Origin: Streptomyces sp. 378
GTDB lineage: Bacteria > Actinomycetota > Actinomycetes > Streptomycetales > Streptomycetaceae
Direction of reading: 5' to 3'
DNA: 64,000 nt
Assembly: GCF_030124145.1 (NCBI RefSeq)
Contig: NZ_JASKMS010000003.1
Location: 62,001 to 126,000 of the forward strand
Part shown: one piece after another, positions 51,656 to 61,072 of the stretch
How the letters are laid out: each line of letters opens with the position of its first letter
Position numbering within the stretch: the stretch's first letter is position 1
The notes under the pieces: model-generated
The model's database searches: none
What the model was told of the DNA's origin: nothing
Seen by the model: the letters and a program-made list of their open reading frames with translations, nothing else
Position numbers and translations under genes: made by a program

Positions 51656-52780
51656 TCAGGGGCTCCTGAGGGTCTCGAGGGTCATCCGCACGGTGTGGGA
51701 GCTTCCCGCCCGGTCGTAGGTGAGGGAGACCTTGTCGCCGGGGCTGTGGGCGGCCAGTGCCTCGGCGAGCGTCTGCACGGAGGAGATCCGCGTGTCGCCG
51801 AGGTTCGTGATGATGTCGCCGGGTCGCAGGCCGGCCTCGTCCGCGGCGCCGCCTTCCGCGACGGTGACGATGGCCGCGCCCGCCGGAGCGGAGTCGGTTT
51901 CCAGGACGGTGCGCACCGTGACACCGAGCGCGGCGCGTCCGCTGCTGGTCACCCTGCCGTCTTCGATCAACTGGTCCGCGATGCGGGTGACGGCGGAGCT
52001 GGGGATGGCGAAGCCGATGCCGGGGGCGGCCCCGCCGAGTCGCTGGTCGACGGCGCCCAGGGTGTTGATGCCGATCACCCGGCTGGAGAGGTCGACCAGC
52101 GCACCACCGCTGTTGCCGGGGTTGATGGCGGCCGACGTCTGCACCATGTTGGGGATCGAGCCGGGCGCCGAGCCGCCGTCGGCGGGCCTGGAGACGGTTC
52201 GGCCGATGGCGGAGACGATGCCCTGGGTGACACTGCTGGACAGCCCCAGGGGATTGCCCATGGCGAGCACGATCTGTCCGACCTCGACCTCCTTGCTGTC
52301 GGCGAACGTCGCCGGGCGCAGTCCGGACGGCGGGTTCTCCAGACGGATGACGGCAAGGTCGTTGGCTGCGTAGCGGCCGACCAGTTCGGCCTGAAGGGGC
52401 TGCTGGCGGTCGGCGAGATCGACGGTGAAGCGGCGTTGCTCGCCGACGACATGGGCATTGGTGACGATGTGGCCCTGCTTGTCGTAGACGACGCCGGAGC
52501 CCAGCCCGCCCTCGGTCGTGATCTCCACGACCGAGGGAAGGACGTCGTTCACGACACGCATGTAGTCGCTCTGCAGCTCGCTGCTCGCCGAACGCTCTTC
52601 AACGGGCGGGGAAGTGCCGGCCGTGCTCTTCGGGGAGTCGGCGGAGCCGCTGGTGCATGACACCGCCAGCACCGCGAGCAGCCCCGCCGCCACACCGCTC
52701 CGCCTCCGGCGCGCCCGACTCCGGCGTGCGGGGGACGCGGGGGGTACGGCAGGGGCATGGGGGCGGTCCTGGAAGATCAC
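51656..52780 (-). CDS. HtrA/DegP-type trypsin-like serine protease with PDZ domain, lipoprotein
   Basis: In this 374-residue protein a basic N terminus and a lipoprotein signal (GLLAVLAVSCTSG) are followed by a protease domain with His in VTNAHVVG, Asp in YAANDLAVIRL and Ser in NPGNSGGALVD. A C-terminal PDZ domain follows (AAIVTVAEGGAADEAGLRPG). It would degrade or refold damaged proteins outside the membrane. GTG 52780 with CAGGAG was chosen over ATG 52864, because the added residues are Pro/Arg-rich and would bury the signal peptide. Confidence 0.87.
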   Translation of the reverse strand: MIFQDRPHAPAVPPASPARRSRARRRRSGVAAGLLAVLAVSCTSGSADSPKSTAGTSPPVEERSASSELQSDYMRVVNDVLPSVVEITTEGGLGSGVVYDKQGHIVTNAHVVGEQRRFTVDLADRQQPLQAELVGRYAANDLAVIRLENPPSGLRPATFADSKEVEVGQIVLAMGNPLGLSSSVTQGIVSAIGRTVSRPADGGSAPGSIPNMVQTSAAINPGNSGGALVDLSSRVIGINTLGAVDQRLGGAAPGIGFAIPSSAVTRIADQLIEDGRVTSSGRAALGVTVRTVLETDSAPAGAAIVTVAEGGAADEAGLRPGDIITNLGDTRISSVQTLAEALAAHSPGDKVSLTYDRAGSSHTVRMTLETLRSP

Positions 52781-53037
52781 GGCGCGCTCCTGTCGGGCTG
52801 GGGACACTCGGGCAGCGTGCGGAAACGGGGCGGGGCGTCCGGGTGGGGTGCCCGGTCGGATCATCGGGGCGTGCCCTGACCGCCTCGCGGAGGCGGCACG
52901 ACGGTGGAGCGGCCGTCCGCGGGCAGAAGGCCGTCACCGGGTGCACCCACCTCGCCGCACCCTGGTACCCCGCACGTCACCCTTCACCCGCACGGCAGGC
53001 CGCGCTGTCGGTGCCCGGCAGCGTTACCGCAGGTGGC

Positions 53038-55458
53038 CTACCCGGAGGCGAGTGGTTGCTCGGCCCAGACGGTCTTGCCGTCGCGGCTGTAGCGGGTACC
53101 CCACCGCTCCGTCATCTGGGCCACCAGGAAAAGACCGCGACCCCCTTCGTCAGTGCTGCCGGCCCGGCGCAGGTGCGGCGAGGTATGGCTGCCGTCGCTG
53201 ACCTCGCAGACCAGAGACCGCTCGCGGATCAACCGCAGGGTCACCGGATCGCTGGCGTAACGGTAGGCATTGGTCACCAGTTCGCTGACGACCAGCTCGG
53301 TGGTGAACGTGAGGTGTTCCAGTCCCCATTCGGCCAGTTTCGCGGTGACGAGCGACCTGGCCCGGGTGGCCGCGGTGGCCTCCTGGGGCAGCTGCCAGGA
53401 GGCGACGTTCCGTTCCGGGAGGACACGGGTGCGAGCGATGACCAGAGCGATGTCGTCGGCCGGACGAGCGGGCACCAGAGCGTCCACGACCGCCTGGCAC
53501 GTCTCCTCCAAGGGGTCCGCGGGGCGGCTCACGGCCGCACACAGCCGTGCCAGGCTCTCGTCGGCGTCCAGGGTGCGCTCGCCGATCAGCCCGTTGGTGT
53601 AGAGCGTGATCAGGCTGCCCTCGGCCAGCTCGAACTCCCGCGCTTCGAAGGGCAGACCGCCCAGGCCGAGCGGCGGGCCGGCGGGCAGGTCGAGCAACTC
53701 CGCCCGGCCGTCCGGGCTCGTCACCACCGGCGGCGGATGGCCGGCGCGCGCAGCGGAACAGCGCCGCGAGATGGGGTCGTAGACGGCGTACAGGCATGTC
53801 GCGCTGACAGTCTGCTGGGTGGCCGGACGTTCCCGGGCCGTCTCCACCTCGGCCGCCAGCAGGTTCACCAGGTCGTCGAGGCGGGACAGCACCTCGTCGG
53901 GTTCCAGGTCCAGGCTGGCCAGAGTGTGAACGGCCGTACGCAGCCGGCCCATGGTGGCGGCCGCGTGCAGGCCGCGGCCGACCACGTCGCCGACGACGAG
54001 GGCGACCCTCGCCCCGGACAGGGGAATGACATCGAACCAGTCACCGCCCAGGCCCGGGCCCGCGGCGGCCGGCAGATAGCGAGGCGTCGCCTCGATGGCC
54101 GGCTGCTGGGGCACCGCGCTGGGGAGGAGACTGCTCTGCAAGGTGAGCGAGGTCTGCTGCTGCTGGGCGAAGCGCCGGGCGTTGTCGATGGACAGGGCGG
54201 CGCGTGCGGCGAGCTCCGACGCCAGGGTCAGATCATCGGCTTCGAAGGAATCGGGCCGCCGCGAGCGCCACAGGCTCATCACGCCCAGCACCAGGCCCCG
54301 GGCTGCCAACGGAACAACGATCAGGGAGTGCGCGCCGGGTGGCACGGCCTGGCCCGTGCCCGGCTCCAGGGACCACAGCGCGGACGGAAGCGCGGGTGCC
54401 AGGACAGGGCGGCCGTCGGTCAGGCACCTGGCCTGAGGCGTGCCCGGCGCGTAGTCGAGCGGCTCTTCCCGCGGGGCGCGCGGGCAGTGCTCCTGCCCGC
54501 CGGCGCTGCACATGGCCACCCGCACCACGGGCTCCATCAGGGCGCGTGCCGGTTCATCCCCCCGGACGACCGGATCCAGCAGATCCACCGAGGCGTGGTC
54601 GGCGAGGTGAGGGACGAGCACGTCGGTGAGTTCCCACGCGGTCTGCCCCATGTCCAGGGTCGTACCGACGTGCGAGCTGGCCTCGGCGAGGAGGGCCAGC
54701 CGCCGCTGGGCACGGTGGCGGTCGGTGATGTCCTCGATCATCTCGGCCACCCCCAGCACCCGGCCCGCGGGATCCGTCATGGGGAAGGACGACACCGATA
54801 CGACGCGTTCTCGCGCCGGGTCCCGCTCCAGGCGGGCGTACTGCTCGGAGTAGACCAACGACCTCCCGGTCCGCAGCACCCGGCGCACGCGGTCCACGGC
54901 CTTACGCGCGTCGTCCGGGACGAGCAGAACCCCGACGGGCCTGTCCCGGAGCTCGGCGGCCGTGACCCCGGCGAACCGCTCGATCGCCCGGTTGACCCGC
55001 AGAATCCGCATGTCGGGACCGTGCACGACCAGGCCGACGGGGCACCGTCGGTACAACCCGTCGAGAACCGCGCGGTCCCTCCGCCACTCCAGGACATCGG
55101 CCGCGGGCGCCCCGGCGAGACACCACTCGCGGGCATCGCCCCGTGAGAACTCGGAGACCCTGAGCCCCAGTTCCACCTGCTCGCCGCCGCGGTGCCGCAC
55201 CGTCAGCATCCCGAACCAGACACCGGCTTTCCGGCAGGCCGCCGCGGCATCCCTGACGGCCGGCAGATCGCGGGGGTCCACCAGGACCTCGAAGGCCGAG
55301 CGGCCGATCACCTCGGGGCCCGGGTAACCGGTGAGGTCCTGGGCACGCCGGCTCCATCCCACCACGGTTCCCAGGTCGTCGAGTACCCCCAGGGCGGCCA
55401 GTTGCAGGCCGAGCGGATCGTCATCGCTCTCGCTGAGCTCCCTCACCCGCTTCTCCAC
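53038..55458 (-). CDS. PAS-PAS-GAF-SpoIIE phosphatase-HATPase signalling protein
   Basis: This 806-residue protein has two PAS domains (residues 15-135 and 140-265), a GAF domain (about 270-440; SLIVVPLAARGLVLGVMSLW), and a PPM/SpoIIE phosphatase domain with GPGLGGDWFDVIPL and LVVGDVVGRGLHAAATM. It ends in an RsbW-like HATPase (VVSELVTNAYRYASD; TDEGGRGLFLVAQM). Such proteins both dephosphorylate anti-anti-sigma factors and bind or phosphorylate partners, controlling sigma-factor availability. The STAS protein at 60318 is a possible partner within the window. Confidence 0.88.
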   Translation of the reverse strand: MEKRVRELSESDDDPLGLQLAALGVLDDLGTVVGWSRRAQDLTGYPGPEVIGRSAFEVLVDPRDLPAVRDAAAACRKAGVWFGMLTVRHRGGEQVELGLRVSEFSRGDAREWCLAGAPAADVLEWRRDRAVLDGLYRRCPVGLVVHGPDMRILRVNRAIERFAGVTAAELRDRPVGVLLVPDDARKAVDRVRRVLRTGRSLVYSEQYARLERDPARERVVSVSSFPMTDPAGRVLGVAEMIEDITDRHRAQRRLALLAEASSHVGTTLDMGQTAWELTDVLVPHLADHASVDLLDPVVRGDEPARALMEPVVRVAMCSAGGQEHCPRAPREEPLDYAPGTPQARCLTDGRPVLAPALPSALWSLEPGTGQAVPPGAHSLIVVPLAARGLVLGVMSLWRSRRPDSFEADDLTLASELAARAALSIDNARRFAQQQQTSLTLQSSLLPSAVPQQPAIEATPRYLPAAAGPGLGGDWFDVIPLSGARVALVVGDVVGRGLHAAATMGRLRTAVHTLASLDLEPDEVLSRLDDLVNLLAAEVETARERPATQQTVSATCLYAVYDPISRRCSAARAGHPPPVVTSPDGRAELLDLPAGPPLGLGGLPFEAREFELAEGSLITLYTNGLIGERTLDADESLARLCAAVSRPADPLEETCQAVVDALVPARPADDIALVIARTRVLPERNVASWQLPQEATAATRARSLVTAKLAEWGLEHLTFTTELVVSELVTNAYRYASDPVTLRLIRERSLVCEVSDGSHTSPHLRRAGSTDEGGRGLFLVAQMTERWGTRYSRDGKTVWAEQPLASG

Positions 55459-55681
55459 TGCCGTACACCCCTCACACCCCTCGCCGTGTCCGCCGGGACT
55501 GCCCGGGGCCTGGTTCGCAGCCCGTTCGGATCGTGGAACGAACAGGCGGTGACTGATCGCGGAGCCCGTGCCTACCTACAGCCTGCCCCTGCCCCTGCCC
55601 GCACGCATGCCGGGACGGCCGCCAGAGGGGCGTGCCGGGCGGAGGAGTATGCCGAGCCGGGGCGGTTCCCGAGGCGGCACA
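55459..55681. other. Intergenic region without gene
   Basis: The 310-bp gap between the SpoIIE-type gene and the DUF2254 gene shows no plausible coding frame. It presumably holds the promoter for the SpoIIE-type gene on the minus strand and the terminator at 55682. Confidence 0.5.
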
Positions 55682-55707
55682 GGGGCGCCTGTGCGCCGGT
55701 GCGCCCC
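55682..55707 (-). terminator. Probable terminator after the DUF2254 gene
   Basis: GGGGCGC (55682-55688) and GCGCCCC (55701-55707) form a stem with further pairing possible inside the loop, about 60 bp beyond the stop at 55770. Confidence 0.5.
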
Positions 55708-55769
55708 CGCACCTGGAAGGAGAATGGACACGCGCCCGAGGCCCGGCCCGTGTTCGTGACGTGCTGCGG

Positions 55770-57128
55770 TCAGCTGCCGGGCCCGCGGGGCCAACGCCCG
55801 GCCAGCGCGTCGTCGACGAGCCGGGTCAGTTCGGTGAGCTTGAAGTGCTCGGTGGCGTGCAGGTTCTGGGCATCGATGGTGGAGCGCAGTCGGGTGAGTG
55901 CGGCGGTGACGGGCGGGTGCTGAACGGGCTCGACATGCCAGGCCAGTTCACGCAGCAGCATGGCGATACGGGCCAGGACGGCGGGCTCGGCGGCTCCGTA
56001 GCGCAGGGGCTGGTCCACCGCCAGATCCAGCAGATCCCGCAGGTCCGGACGGCGCAGCACGACCCTGACCTGCTGGTGGTCGTCGCACAGCAGACGAGGG
56101 CCGAGGTCACGGCGCGCCAACGCGCAGAGCAGGGCGGAGGAGTGGGACAGGGCGTGCACGGCGGTGGTCGGATCGTTGATGCCCGGGGAGAGCGCCTTGG
56201 CGACGATATCGGTGAGCTGCCGGAGCCCGAAGGCGACGTCCTGCAGTTCGGTGCGCTCGGGACCGGTCCGCACCGCCTCGGCGACTCCTTCGGCCAGCGC
56301 CTCACGTGTGCCCGACGAGAACGGCTCACCGGCGCGGGCCCAGGCGGCTCCGATGGGCGTGCCGGCGATCAGTGAGCTCCCGGGGGAGCGGTCGAGGACC
56401 ACGAACGCGTCGGCTTCGACAGTGGCCTTCACCAGGGCCGCCTCGTCCACGGACGTGAGGAAGCCGGAGCGGTCGGCGGTCAGGACCAGCGCGTTGTCCG
56501 GTGGCTCCGGTAGCGCGGCGGGAGGTCTGCCCGCGTCCGGATCCGCGCGGTCACCGTCCTCCTTCATGGCGAGAAGAAGGCTGATGGAATGGTCGGCGGC
56601 GGAGTGGACACTGCTCATCATCGTCTCGATGCGGATCTCGCGTGCAAGGTGCGACAGGAACAGAACCAGGGCGAGCACGCTGGCCAGGGTGAGCACGAAG
56701 GCCGCGGTGACCGATACCCGGGGCACGAAACCGCTCTGCCCGTCCTCCCCGGTGCGCACGGTGCGCAGCACGGTCAGGGCGAAGGTGAACGTCGTGAGGA
56801 AGAGTGCCAGCGTCGTCTTGACGTACCGGTCCGCGGAGAAGGTCCGCAACACGCGCGGGGAGAACTGACTGCTCGCCAGTTGAAGCGTCAAGACGGTGAG
56901 CGAGAAGGTCAGCGCCGTGACCGTGACCAGGGAACCGGCGATCGCGGCCAGCACCGAGCGCGCGGCGTCCGGACTGCCGCCGAACAGGTAGTCGCTCAAC
57001 CAGATCGGCAGGTCGTACTGAATCCGCTTGTCCAGCCGCGGCAGTCCCACCCCGGCGACGACGGCGAGTGCGATCCCCAGCGTAGGCAGCGGCCACAGCT
57101 GGACCCGGAGCGTGTCACGCATCGGCAT
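55770..57128 (-). CDS. DUF2254 membrane protein
   Basis: The 452-residue protein has four membrane helices in its first 170 residues (TLGIALAVVAGVGL; LVTVTALTFSLTVLTLQLAS; LALFLTTFTFALTVL; AFVLTLASVLALVLFLSHL). The soluble domain contains the DUF2254 hallmarks SSQFSPRVLRTFSAD and ALSPGINDPTTAVHAL. Function is unknown. The ATG at 57128 gives the usual family length. Confidence 0.85.
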   Translation of the reverse strand: MPMRDTLRVQLWPLPTLGIALAVVAGVGLPRLDKRIQYDLPIWLSDYLFGGSPDAARSVLAAIAGSLVTVTALTFSLTVLTLQLASSQFSPRVLRTFSADRYVKTTLALFLTTFTFALTVLRTVRTGEDGQSGFVPRVSVTAAFVLTLASVLALVLFLSHLAREIRIETMMSSVHSAADHSISLLLAMKEDGDRADPDAGRPPAALPEPPDNALVLTADRSGFLTSVDEAALVKATVEADAFVVLDRSPGSSLIAGTPIGAAWARAGEPFSSGTREALAEGVAEAVRTGPERTELQDVAFGLRQLTDIVAKALSPGINDPTTAVHALSHSSALLCALARRDLGPRLLCDDHQQVRVVLRRPDLRDLLDLAVDQPLRYGAAEPAVLARIAMLLRELAWHVEPVQHPPVTAALTRLRSTIDAQNLHATEHFKLTELTRLVDDALAGRWPRGPGS

Positions 57129-57232
57129 GCGTCATGCGGGCCGGGCATCCGGACCGGGGCGAGCGGATCGCCGGCCGGGGGAGGCGGAGGGAGCGCTGCG
57201 GTGACGGCGCGATCTCAGGCTTCGGCACGGTT

Positions 57233-57445
57233 TCAGGCTATAGACCTCGGCGTCGGTGGCAACCGGAGAACACCGCTGTGGCCGGATGCCGTGCGGGCCG
57301 GCTGTCGTCGCGCTTCCGCGAAGACGAGGTCGGCGCTCTGGACGGCGGCGACGGCGGGCAGCGGAGTGGCGACGACCTTGCCCGCCTCCCGGACGACGAC
57401 GAATCGGTTCCCGGCGTAGTCGTCCCGGATTCCCCGGATACGCAT
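57233..57445 (-). CDS. Small hypothetical protein
   Basis: A 70-codon frame (MRIRGIRDDYAGNRFVVVRE; AGKVVATPLPAVAAVQSADL) is protein-like and lies alone between convergent and divergent neighbours. No family is recognised, and it may be a chance frame. Confidence 0.38.
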   Translation of the reverse strand: MRIRGIRDDYAGNRFVVVREAGKVVATPLPAVAAVQSADLVFAEARRQPARTASGHSGVLRLPPTPRSIA

Positions 57446-57534
57446 GACACGGTCAGGGGAGGGAACCGGGACGGAAATGGCAGAACGGGGACCGAGAGCC
57501 CGCTGTTCTGCATGTCGTGACGTTGGGAGAATCC

Positions 57535-57954
57535 ATGAAGTCCGGCGACATCCCCGTCCTGACCAGGCTTTCCGATGCGCCGCAGGTCATCCCCGCCGCC
57601 GATGAGGACATCCGGGGCCGGAAGGTGACCGACCGCTCCGGGAACGAACTCGGCAAGGTCGGCGACCTGATCGTCGACGAGGGGGAACGCAAAGTCCGTT
57701 TCCTCCTTCTGGAACACGGTGGCTTCCTGGGCATCGGCGAGAAGAAGAGCTACGTCCCCGTCGATGCCGTGGCGGACGTGAGCGAGGACGCGGTGTGCAT
57801 CGACCGAACCCGGGACGAGGTGGCCGACGCCCCCGCATACGACCCGGAACTCGTCGACCAGGACGTGTTCTACGACCGCCTCTATATGCACTACGGTTAC
57901 GTCCCCTTCTGGAGTGCCGGCTACGTCGCGCCGCGCTTTCCCTACCGGCCCTGA
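57535..57954 (+). CDS. PRC-barrel domain protein
   Basis: This 139-residue protein has a PRC-barrel (DIRGRKVTDRSGNELGKVGD; FLLLEHGGFLGIGEKKSYVP), then an acidic stretch and an aromatic C terminus (YDRLYMHYGYVPFWSAGYV). PRC-barrels mediate binding to RNA, ribosomes or membranes. The role in stress-related actinobacterial paralogues is unknown. ATG 57535 follows GGGAG. Confidence 0.83.
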   Translation: MKSGDIPVLTRLSDAPQVIPAADEDIRGRKVTDRSGNELGKVGDLIVDEGERKVRFLLLEHGGFLGIGEKKSYVPVDAVADVSEDAVCIDRTRDEVADAPAYDPELVDQDVFYDRLYMHYGYVPFWSAGYVAPRFPYRP

Positions 57955-58162
57955 GTCTTGCCGTCGTGGCGGAGTACGGCACAGGACGGTGCGGCATCAG
58001 CCGGGCTGTTGATCCGGCCGACGGCCGACTCGGTGAGCGTGTCCGCAAGGAGTGGCGGATGCCTGAGGGGCGAACGGTGACAGACCATTCCCGGCTCCGC
58101 CGCGGCCACCAGTGGTCGCGGCGGGGCGGGGAACAGGCTGCCACAAGCCCGGCAGGACCCCG

Positions 58163-58948
58163 GTGAGCCGGCCGACGGCCGTGAGCTCCGGCGCGAGCGA
58201 CCACAGTGCGCGCACCGCTCGTCCGGTGCGGCGGACCAGGCCGGTACGGCGCCTGTACGCCGCAGGCCCCGCGGGAAGTGACCGCCTGCCCGTGGTCTGG
58301 ATACCGGGGCTGGGAGCGGTGAACGCTCTGCTTCCCTCATTCAGCCGATGCGCCGAGCACACCACCTGCCATCTGCTCGACCTCCCGGGCTTCACAGCCC
58401 CCGGGAGACGGGCCTGCAACCCGCCGATGGTCGGCCCGCTCGCCGGGACCGTGACGAACTGGCTCGCCCGCGTCCCCGACAGCCCCGTCGTGCTGGCCGG
58501 GCATTCCACCGGCGCCCAGGTGGCGCTGCGCGCAGCGGTCCGCGCCCCGGGCCTGGTGCGCGCTCTGGTTCTGCTCGGGATGACCTTCCCGCCTCACCTG
58601 CGCCACACCGCACCCCTGCTCCGGGCCGCGACCCGCACCGCCGTGCGCGAACCCGCCGGACTGCTCGGCGCCGTCGTACCGGACTACCTCAGGGCCGGCC
58701 CGCTGCGCCTGACCCGTTATCTGGCCTCGGCCCTCGGCGACCGCCCGGAGCAGGCCCTGCCGGAGCTGAGCTGTCCCGTCCTGCTGGCCGCCGGCGCACA
58801 CGATCCGCTGGCGCCGCCCGACTGGATCACACACGCGGCGCGGCAGACGCCCTCCGGCCGCGCGGTGATCTTGCCCGGAGCCCACGGCTTCCCCTACAGC
58901 GACCCGGAACCCACGGCCGCCCTCGTCCTCGGGGCGACGGCCACCTGA
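58163..58948 (+). CDS. Alpha/beta hydrolase
   Basis: In this 261-residue protein the nucleophile elbow is GHSTGAQ, the acid is in AGAHDPLAP and the histidine in PGAHGFPYSD, forming a complete triad. The substrate is unknown. GTG 58163 has CAGGA before it, and GTG 58112 is an alternative that adds 17 residues. Confidence 0.8.
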   Translation: MSRPTAVSSGASDHSARTARPVRRTRPVRRLYAAGPAGSDRLPVVWIPGLGAVNALLPSFSRCAEHTTCHLLDLPGFTAPGRRACNPPMVGPLAGTVTNWLARVPDSPVVLAGHSTGAQVALRAAVRAPGLVRALVLLGMTFPPHLRHTAPLLRAATRTAVREPAGLLGAVVPDYLRAGPLRLTRYLASALGDRPEQALPELSCPVLLAAGAHDPLAPPDWITHAARQTPSGRAVILPGAHGFPYSDPEPTAALVLGATAT

Positions 58949-59027
58949 CGCGCGCCGCACGCACCCGGGGTGCCGCCTGCGACGAGAACGTCTCCGAGTG
59001 ACGGCGGCGCGGTGAGTCCTCGATGAC

Positions 59028-59492
59028 CTAACCGCTCGGTCGGGTGTCGACGTCGGAAGCAACGAGGTAGTGCTCGTCGACCCAGTCCTTGTAGAGGGGG
59101 TCGTTCCAGTTGACCCCGAGGTCCTTCTTGACGGCCTCGGCGTTGAATCCCGCCTTGACCGTACCGGTGACCTGGACGGTCTCTCCTTCTTCGACGTCGG
59201 TGGTGTCCGCCGAGACCACGAGCAGTTCGTCGACGTCCGATTCCGGAACGCCCGCGAGGGTGAACGAATGCCGATTGAGCACCTCGTTCACATCGGCACT
59301 GAGAGTGACCTCTTTTCCGACCCACCGGTGCACATCTCGCCACAGCGAGGTCTCCTGCACGTCTTGCACGTCCGCGCCCTTCTCGGGACCCGCCGTATCG
59401 CCGTTGCCGCATCCGCTGACGATCGCGCCGCTGAGAAGAAGCGCGGCAAGGAGGGGCATGGCCCTGCGGCGGCCTGTGGTGGTGGTACGCAT
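59028..59492 (-). CDS. Small lipoprotein with OB-like domain
   Basis: The 154-residue protein has a lipoprotein signal (AALLLSGAIVSGC) with the acylated cysteine followed by GNGD. The mature part (WVGKEVTLSADVNEVLNRHS; DTTDVEEGETVQVTGTVKAG; YKDWVDEHYLVASDVDTRP) looks like a small OB-type beta domain of unknown function found in actinobacterial lipoproteins. The start at 59492 has GGGA upstream. It is a paralogue of the C-terminal part of the chimeric gene at 59573. Confidence 0.72.
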   Translation of the reverse strand: MRTTTTGRRRAMPLLAALLLSGAIVSGCGNGDTAGPEKGADVQDVQETSLWRDVHRWVGKEVTLSADVNEVLNRHSFTLAGVPESDVDELLVVSADTTDVEEGETVQVTGTVKAGFNAEAVKKDLGVNWNDPLYKDWVDEHYLVASDVDTRPSG

Positions 59493-59572
59493 GAAGCCGG
59501 GTCCCTTTCGCCTGGTTCTTGAGCGTGGGCGTGGGAGTAACCCGGGCAAAGGACGGGCAAACCGCTGTCCGC

Positions 59573-59935
59573 TCACTGTGGAGTGACGGTGGAGGGAGTG
59601 ACGGTGGAGGCGACGATGTAGTGCTTGTCGTCCCACTCGGTGAAGAGGTCGTCGTTCCAGTTCACGCCGAGGTCGTCTTTCACTCTCACGGCTTCGAAAC
59701 GCTCTGTCACGGTGCCGGTGACCCGCACTGTCCGGCCCTTGTCCAGATCCGTGGCGTCGGCGGAGACGATGAGAAGCGGATCCGTGCCCGATGCGGGGGT
59801 CCCCGCGATGGTGAAGGCGTTTACGGCCGATTCGAGCCCGGCGAGCAGGTGCTGCCCCGCCTGGACCCAGCCCGGCCGAGTCAGTGGAACGAGGGCGCCG
59901 ATCCGGAGGGGTCCGCCCGGGTCGTCGGCGGTCAC
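59573..59935 (-). CDS. Chimeric ORF: receptor-type N terminus joined to a lipoprotein C-terminal domain
   Basis: The first 33 residues (PLRIGALVPLTRPGWVQAG, QHLLAGLE) are the start of a periplasmic-binding/ANF-receptor-type domain. From SAVNAFTIAG onward the sequence (TDLDKGRTVRVTGTVTERFE; WDDKHYIVASTV) is the C-terminal half of a lipoprotein like that at 59028. The fusion lacks a signal peptide and most of both folds, so it is probably not functional in its ancestral roles. Its start overlaps the stop of the winged-helix gene by 4 bp. Confidence 0.62.
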   Translation of the reverse strand: MTADDPGGPLRIGALVPLTRPGWVQAGQHLLAGLESAVNAFTIAGTPASGTDPLLIVSADATDLDKGRTVRVTGTVTERFEAVRVKDDLGVNWNDDLFTEWDDKHYIVASTVTPSTVTPQ

Positions 59936-60270
59936 GAGCCGACGGGATTCCTCGTGCGGTCGGTCTCGTCCTGCACGAGCAGGGAGAGCAGCGCAGCCAC
60001 GGAGAGGCCCGCTTCGGCCGGGTGGCGCAGCACCTTGTCCGGCTCGATGCGGTAGGTGTTCGTGCGCCCGTCCCGGGTGCGAGACAGGTAACCGTCCCGC
60101 TCGAGATCGGCGATGATCCGCGCGACGGCGCGCTCCGTGAGCCGGCAGCGGGCGGCGATGTCACGGATGCGGACGTTCGGATTGTCGGCGATGACGGCCA
60201 GGACGCGAGCGTGGCTGGTGATGAACGTCCATCCGGTGTGGGACTCGGGCACTCCTACCATGCGCAGCAT
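59932..60270 (-). CDS. Winged-helix transcriptional regulator
   Basis: The 112-residue protein has a MarR/ArsR-like winged helix: HARVLAVIADNPNVRIRDIA, ARCRLTERAVARIIADLERD and GYLSRTRDGRTNTYRI. The C-terminal VAALLSLLVQDE may be a dimerisation helix. It is coupled to the chimeric ORF at 59573 and divergent from the STAS gene, with an AT-richer promoter-like region between (60271-60317). Confidence 0.8.
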   Translation of the reverse strand: MLRMVGVPESHTGWTFITSHARVLAVIADNPNVRIRDIAARCRLTERAVARIIADLERDGYLSRTRDGRTNTYRIEPDKVLRHPAEAGLSVAALLSLLVQDETDRTRNPVGS

Positions 60271-60317
60271 TTTAGGGGTCCATCATTGCCGGAACGTAGA
60301 TACGTGACATACTTTTC

Positions 60318-60773
60318 ATGCAACAGATGACGTGCTCCCCTAGGGGAGAAGCACAGAGGGAGCCCAAGGTGCCCTGGGACGACGCCGGCATGCCCGCGCT
60401 CACGCGCGACATCGGCAGTGAGCCACTGCCGGGACCGGCCGCCGCGCATGGCCCGGAAGGGGCCGCGGTGTCGCAGTACGACTGGCGCGGTGCCTGGGTC
60501 GTCAACGCACATGGCTCCTGCGACATGGACACGATCACACCGTTGGCGAATGCGCTGCGGACCGCGATCAGGAGGTATCCGAAGGTGATCCTGGACGCCT
60601 CCGGGATCACCTTCGCGGACTCGACGCTGCTGAATCTGCTGATCCTGACCCACCAGACGGGCACGCTGCGCGTGGTCGCCCCGTCACCGCAGCTGCGGCG
60701 GCTCTGTGAGATCACCGGGGTCGACGGCATCCTGGAGATCAGGGACACGGTCGACGACGCCGCCGCGCCCTGA
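60318..60773 (+). CDS. STAS-domain anti-anti-sigma-factor-like protein
   Basis: This 151-residue protein has a C-terminal STAS domain (WVVNAHGSCDMDTITPLANA; KVILDASGITFADSTLLNLL) in which the serine of DSTLL matches the phosphorylation site of SpoIIAA/RsbV. An N-terminal extension of about 50 residues is low in structure. GTG 60369 with GAGGGAG upstream is an attractive alternative start that trims it. It would be a partner of RsbW-type kinases or SpoIIE phosphatases. Confidence 0.8.
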   Translation: MQQMTCSPRGEAQREPKVPWDDAGMPALTRDIGSEPLPGPAAAHGPEGAAVSQYDWRGAWVVNAHGSCDMDTITPLANALRTAIRRYPKVILDASGITFADSTLLNLLILTHQTGTLRVVAPSPQLRRLCEITGVDGILEIRDTVDDAAAP

Positions 60774-61072
60774 GCCGGGCCTCCACCCGGTACACGCGGC
60801 GTGACCAGGACTTCTTCAGGGCGGACGCCGCTGCCGCGGAGGTTCCCGTCGCTGCCGCTCCACGGGGCTCGTGACGTGGCCGCGCTGTTCGGCCAGGATG
60901 GCGGCTCCGGCTTTGTTCAGGTTTCGAAACGTGGGTTAACCTGCGGCGTATTTCCACATCGCATACACGTCCGTGAATGCGGAGATGATGCACGACAATC
61001 GGGCCGCCCATCGGTCCGGCGGGTTCCGAGTCCTCGTCGCGAGGACTCTAGGGGAGCGGAACGAGGGTGCGC
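60774..61072. other. 299-bp leader region of the hybrid kinase gene
   Basis: No gene is seen. The part from 60900 to 61000 is less GC-rich, as expected for a promoter. A perfect 9-bp hairpin (GAGTCCTCG, loop TCG, CGAGGACTC; 61028-61048) lies 25 bp before the start codon and could be a terminator or leader structure. Confidence 0.5.
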
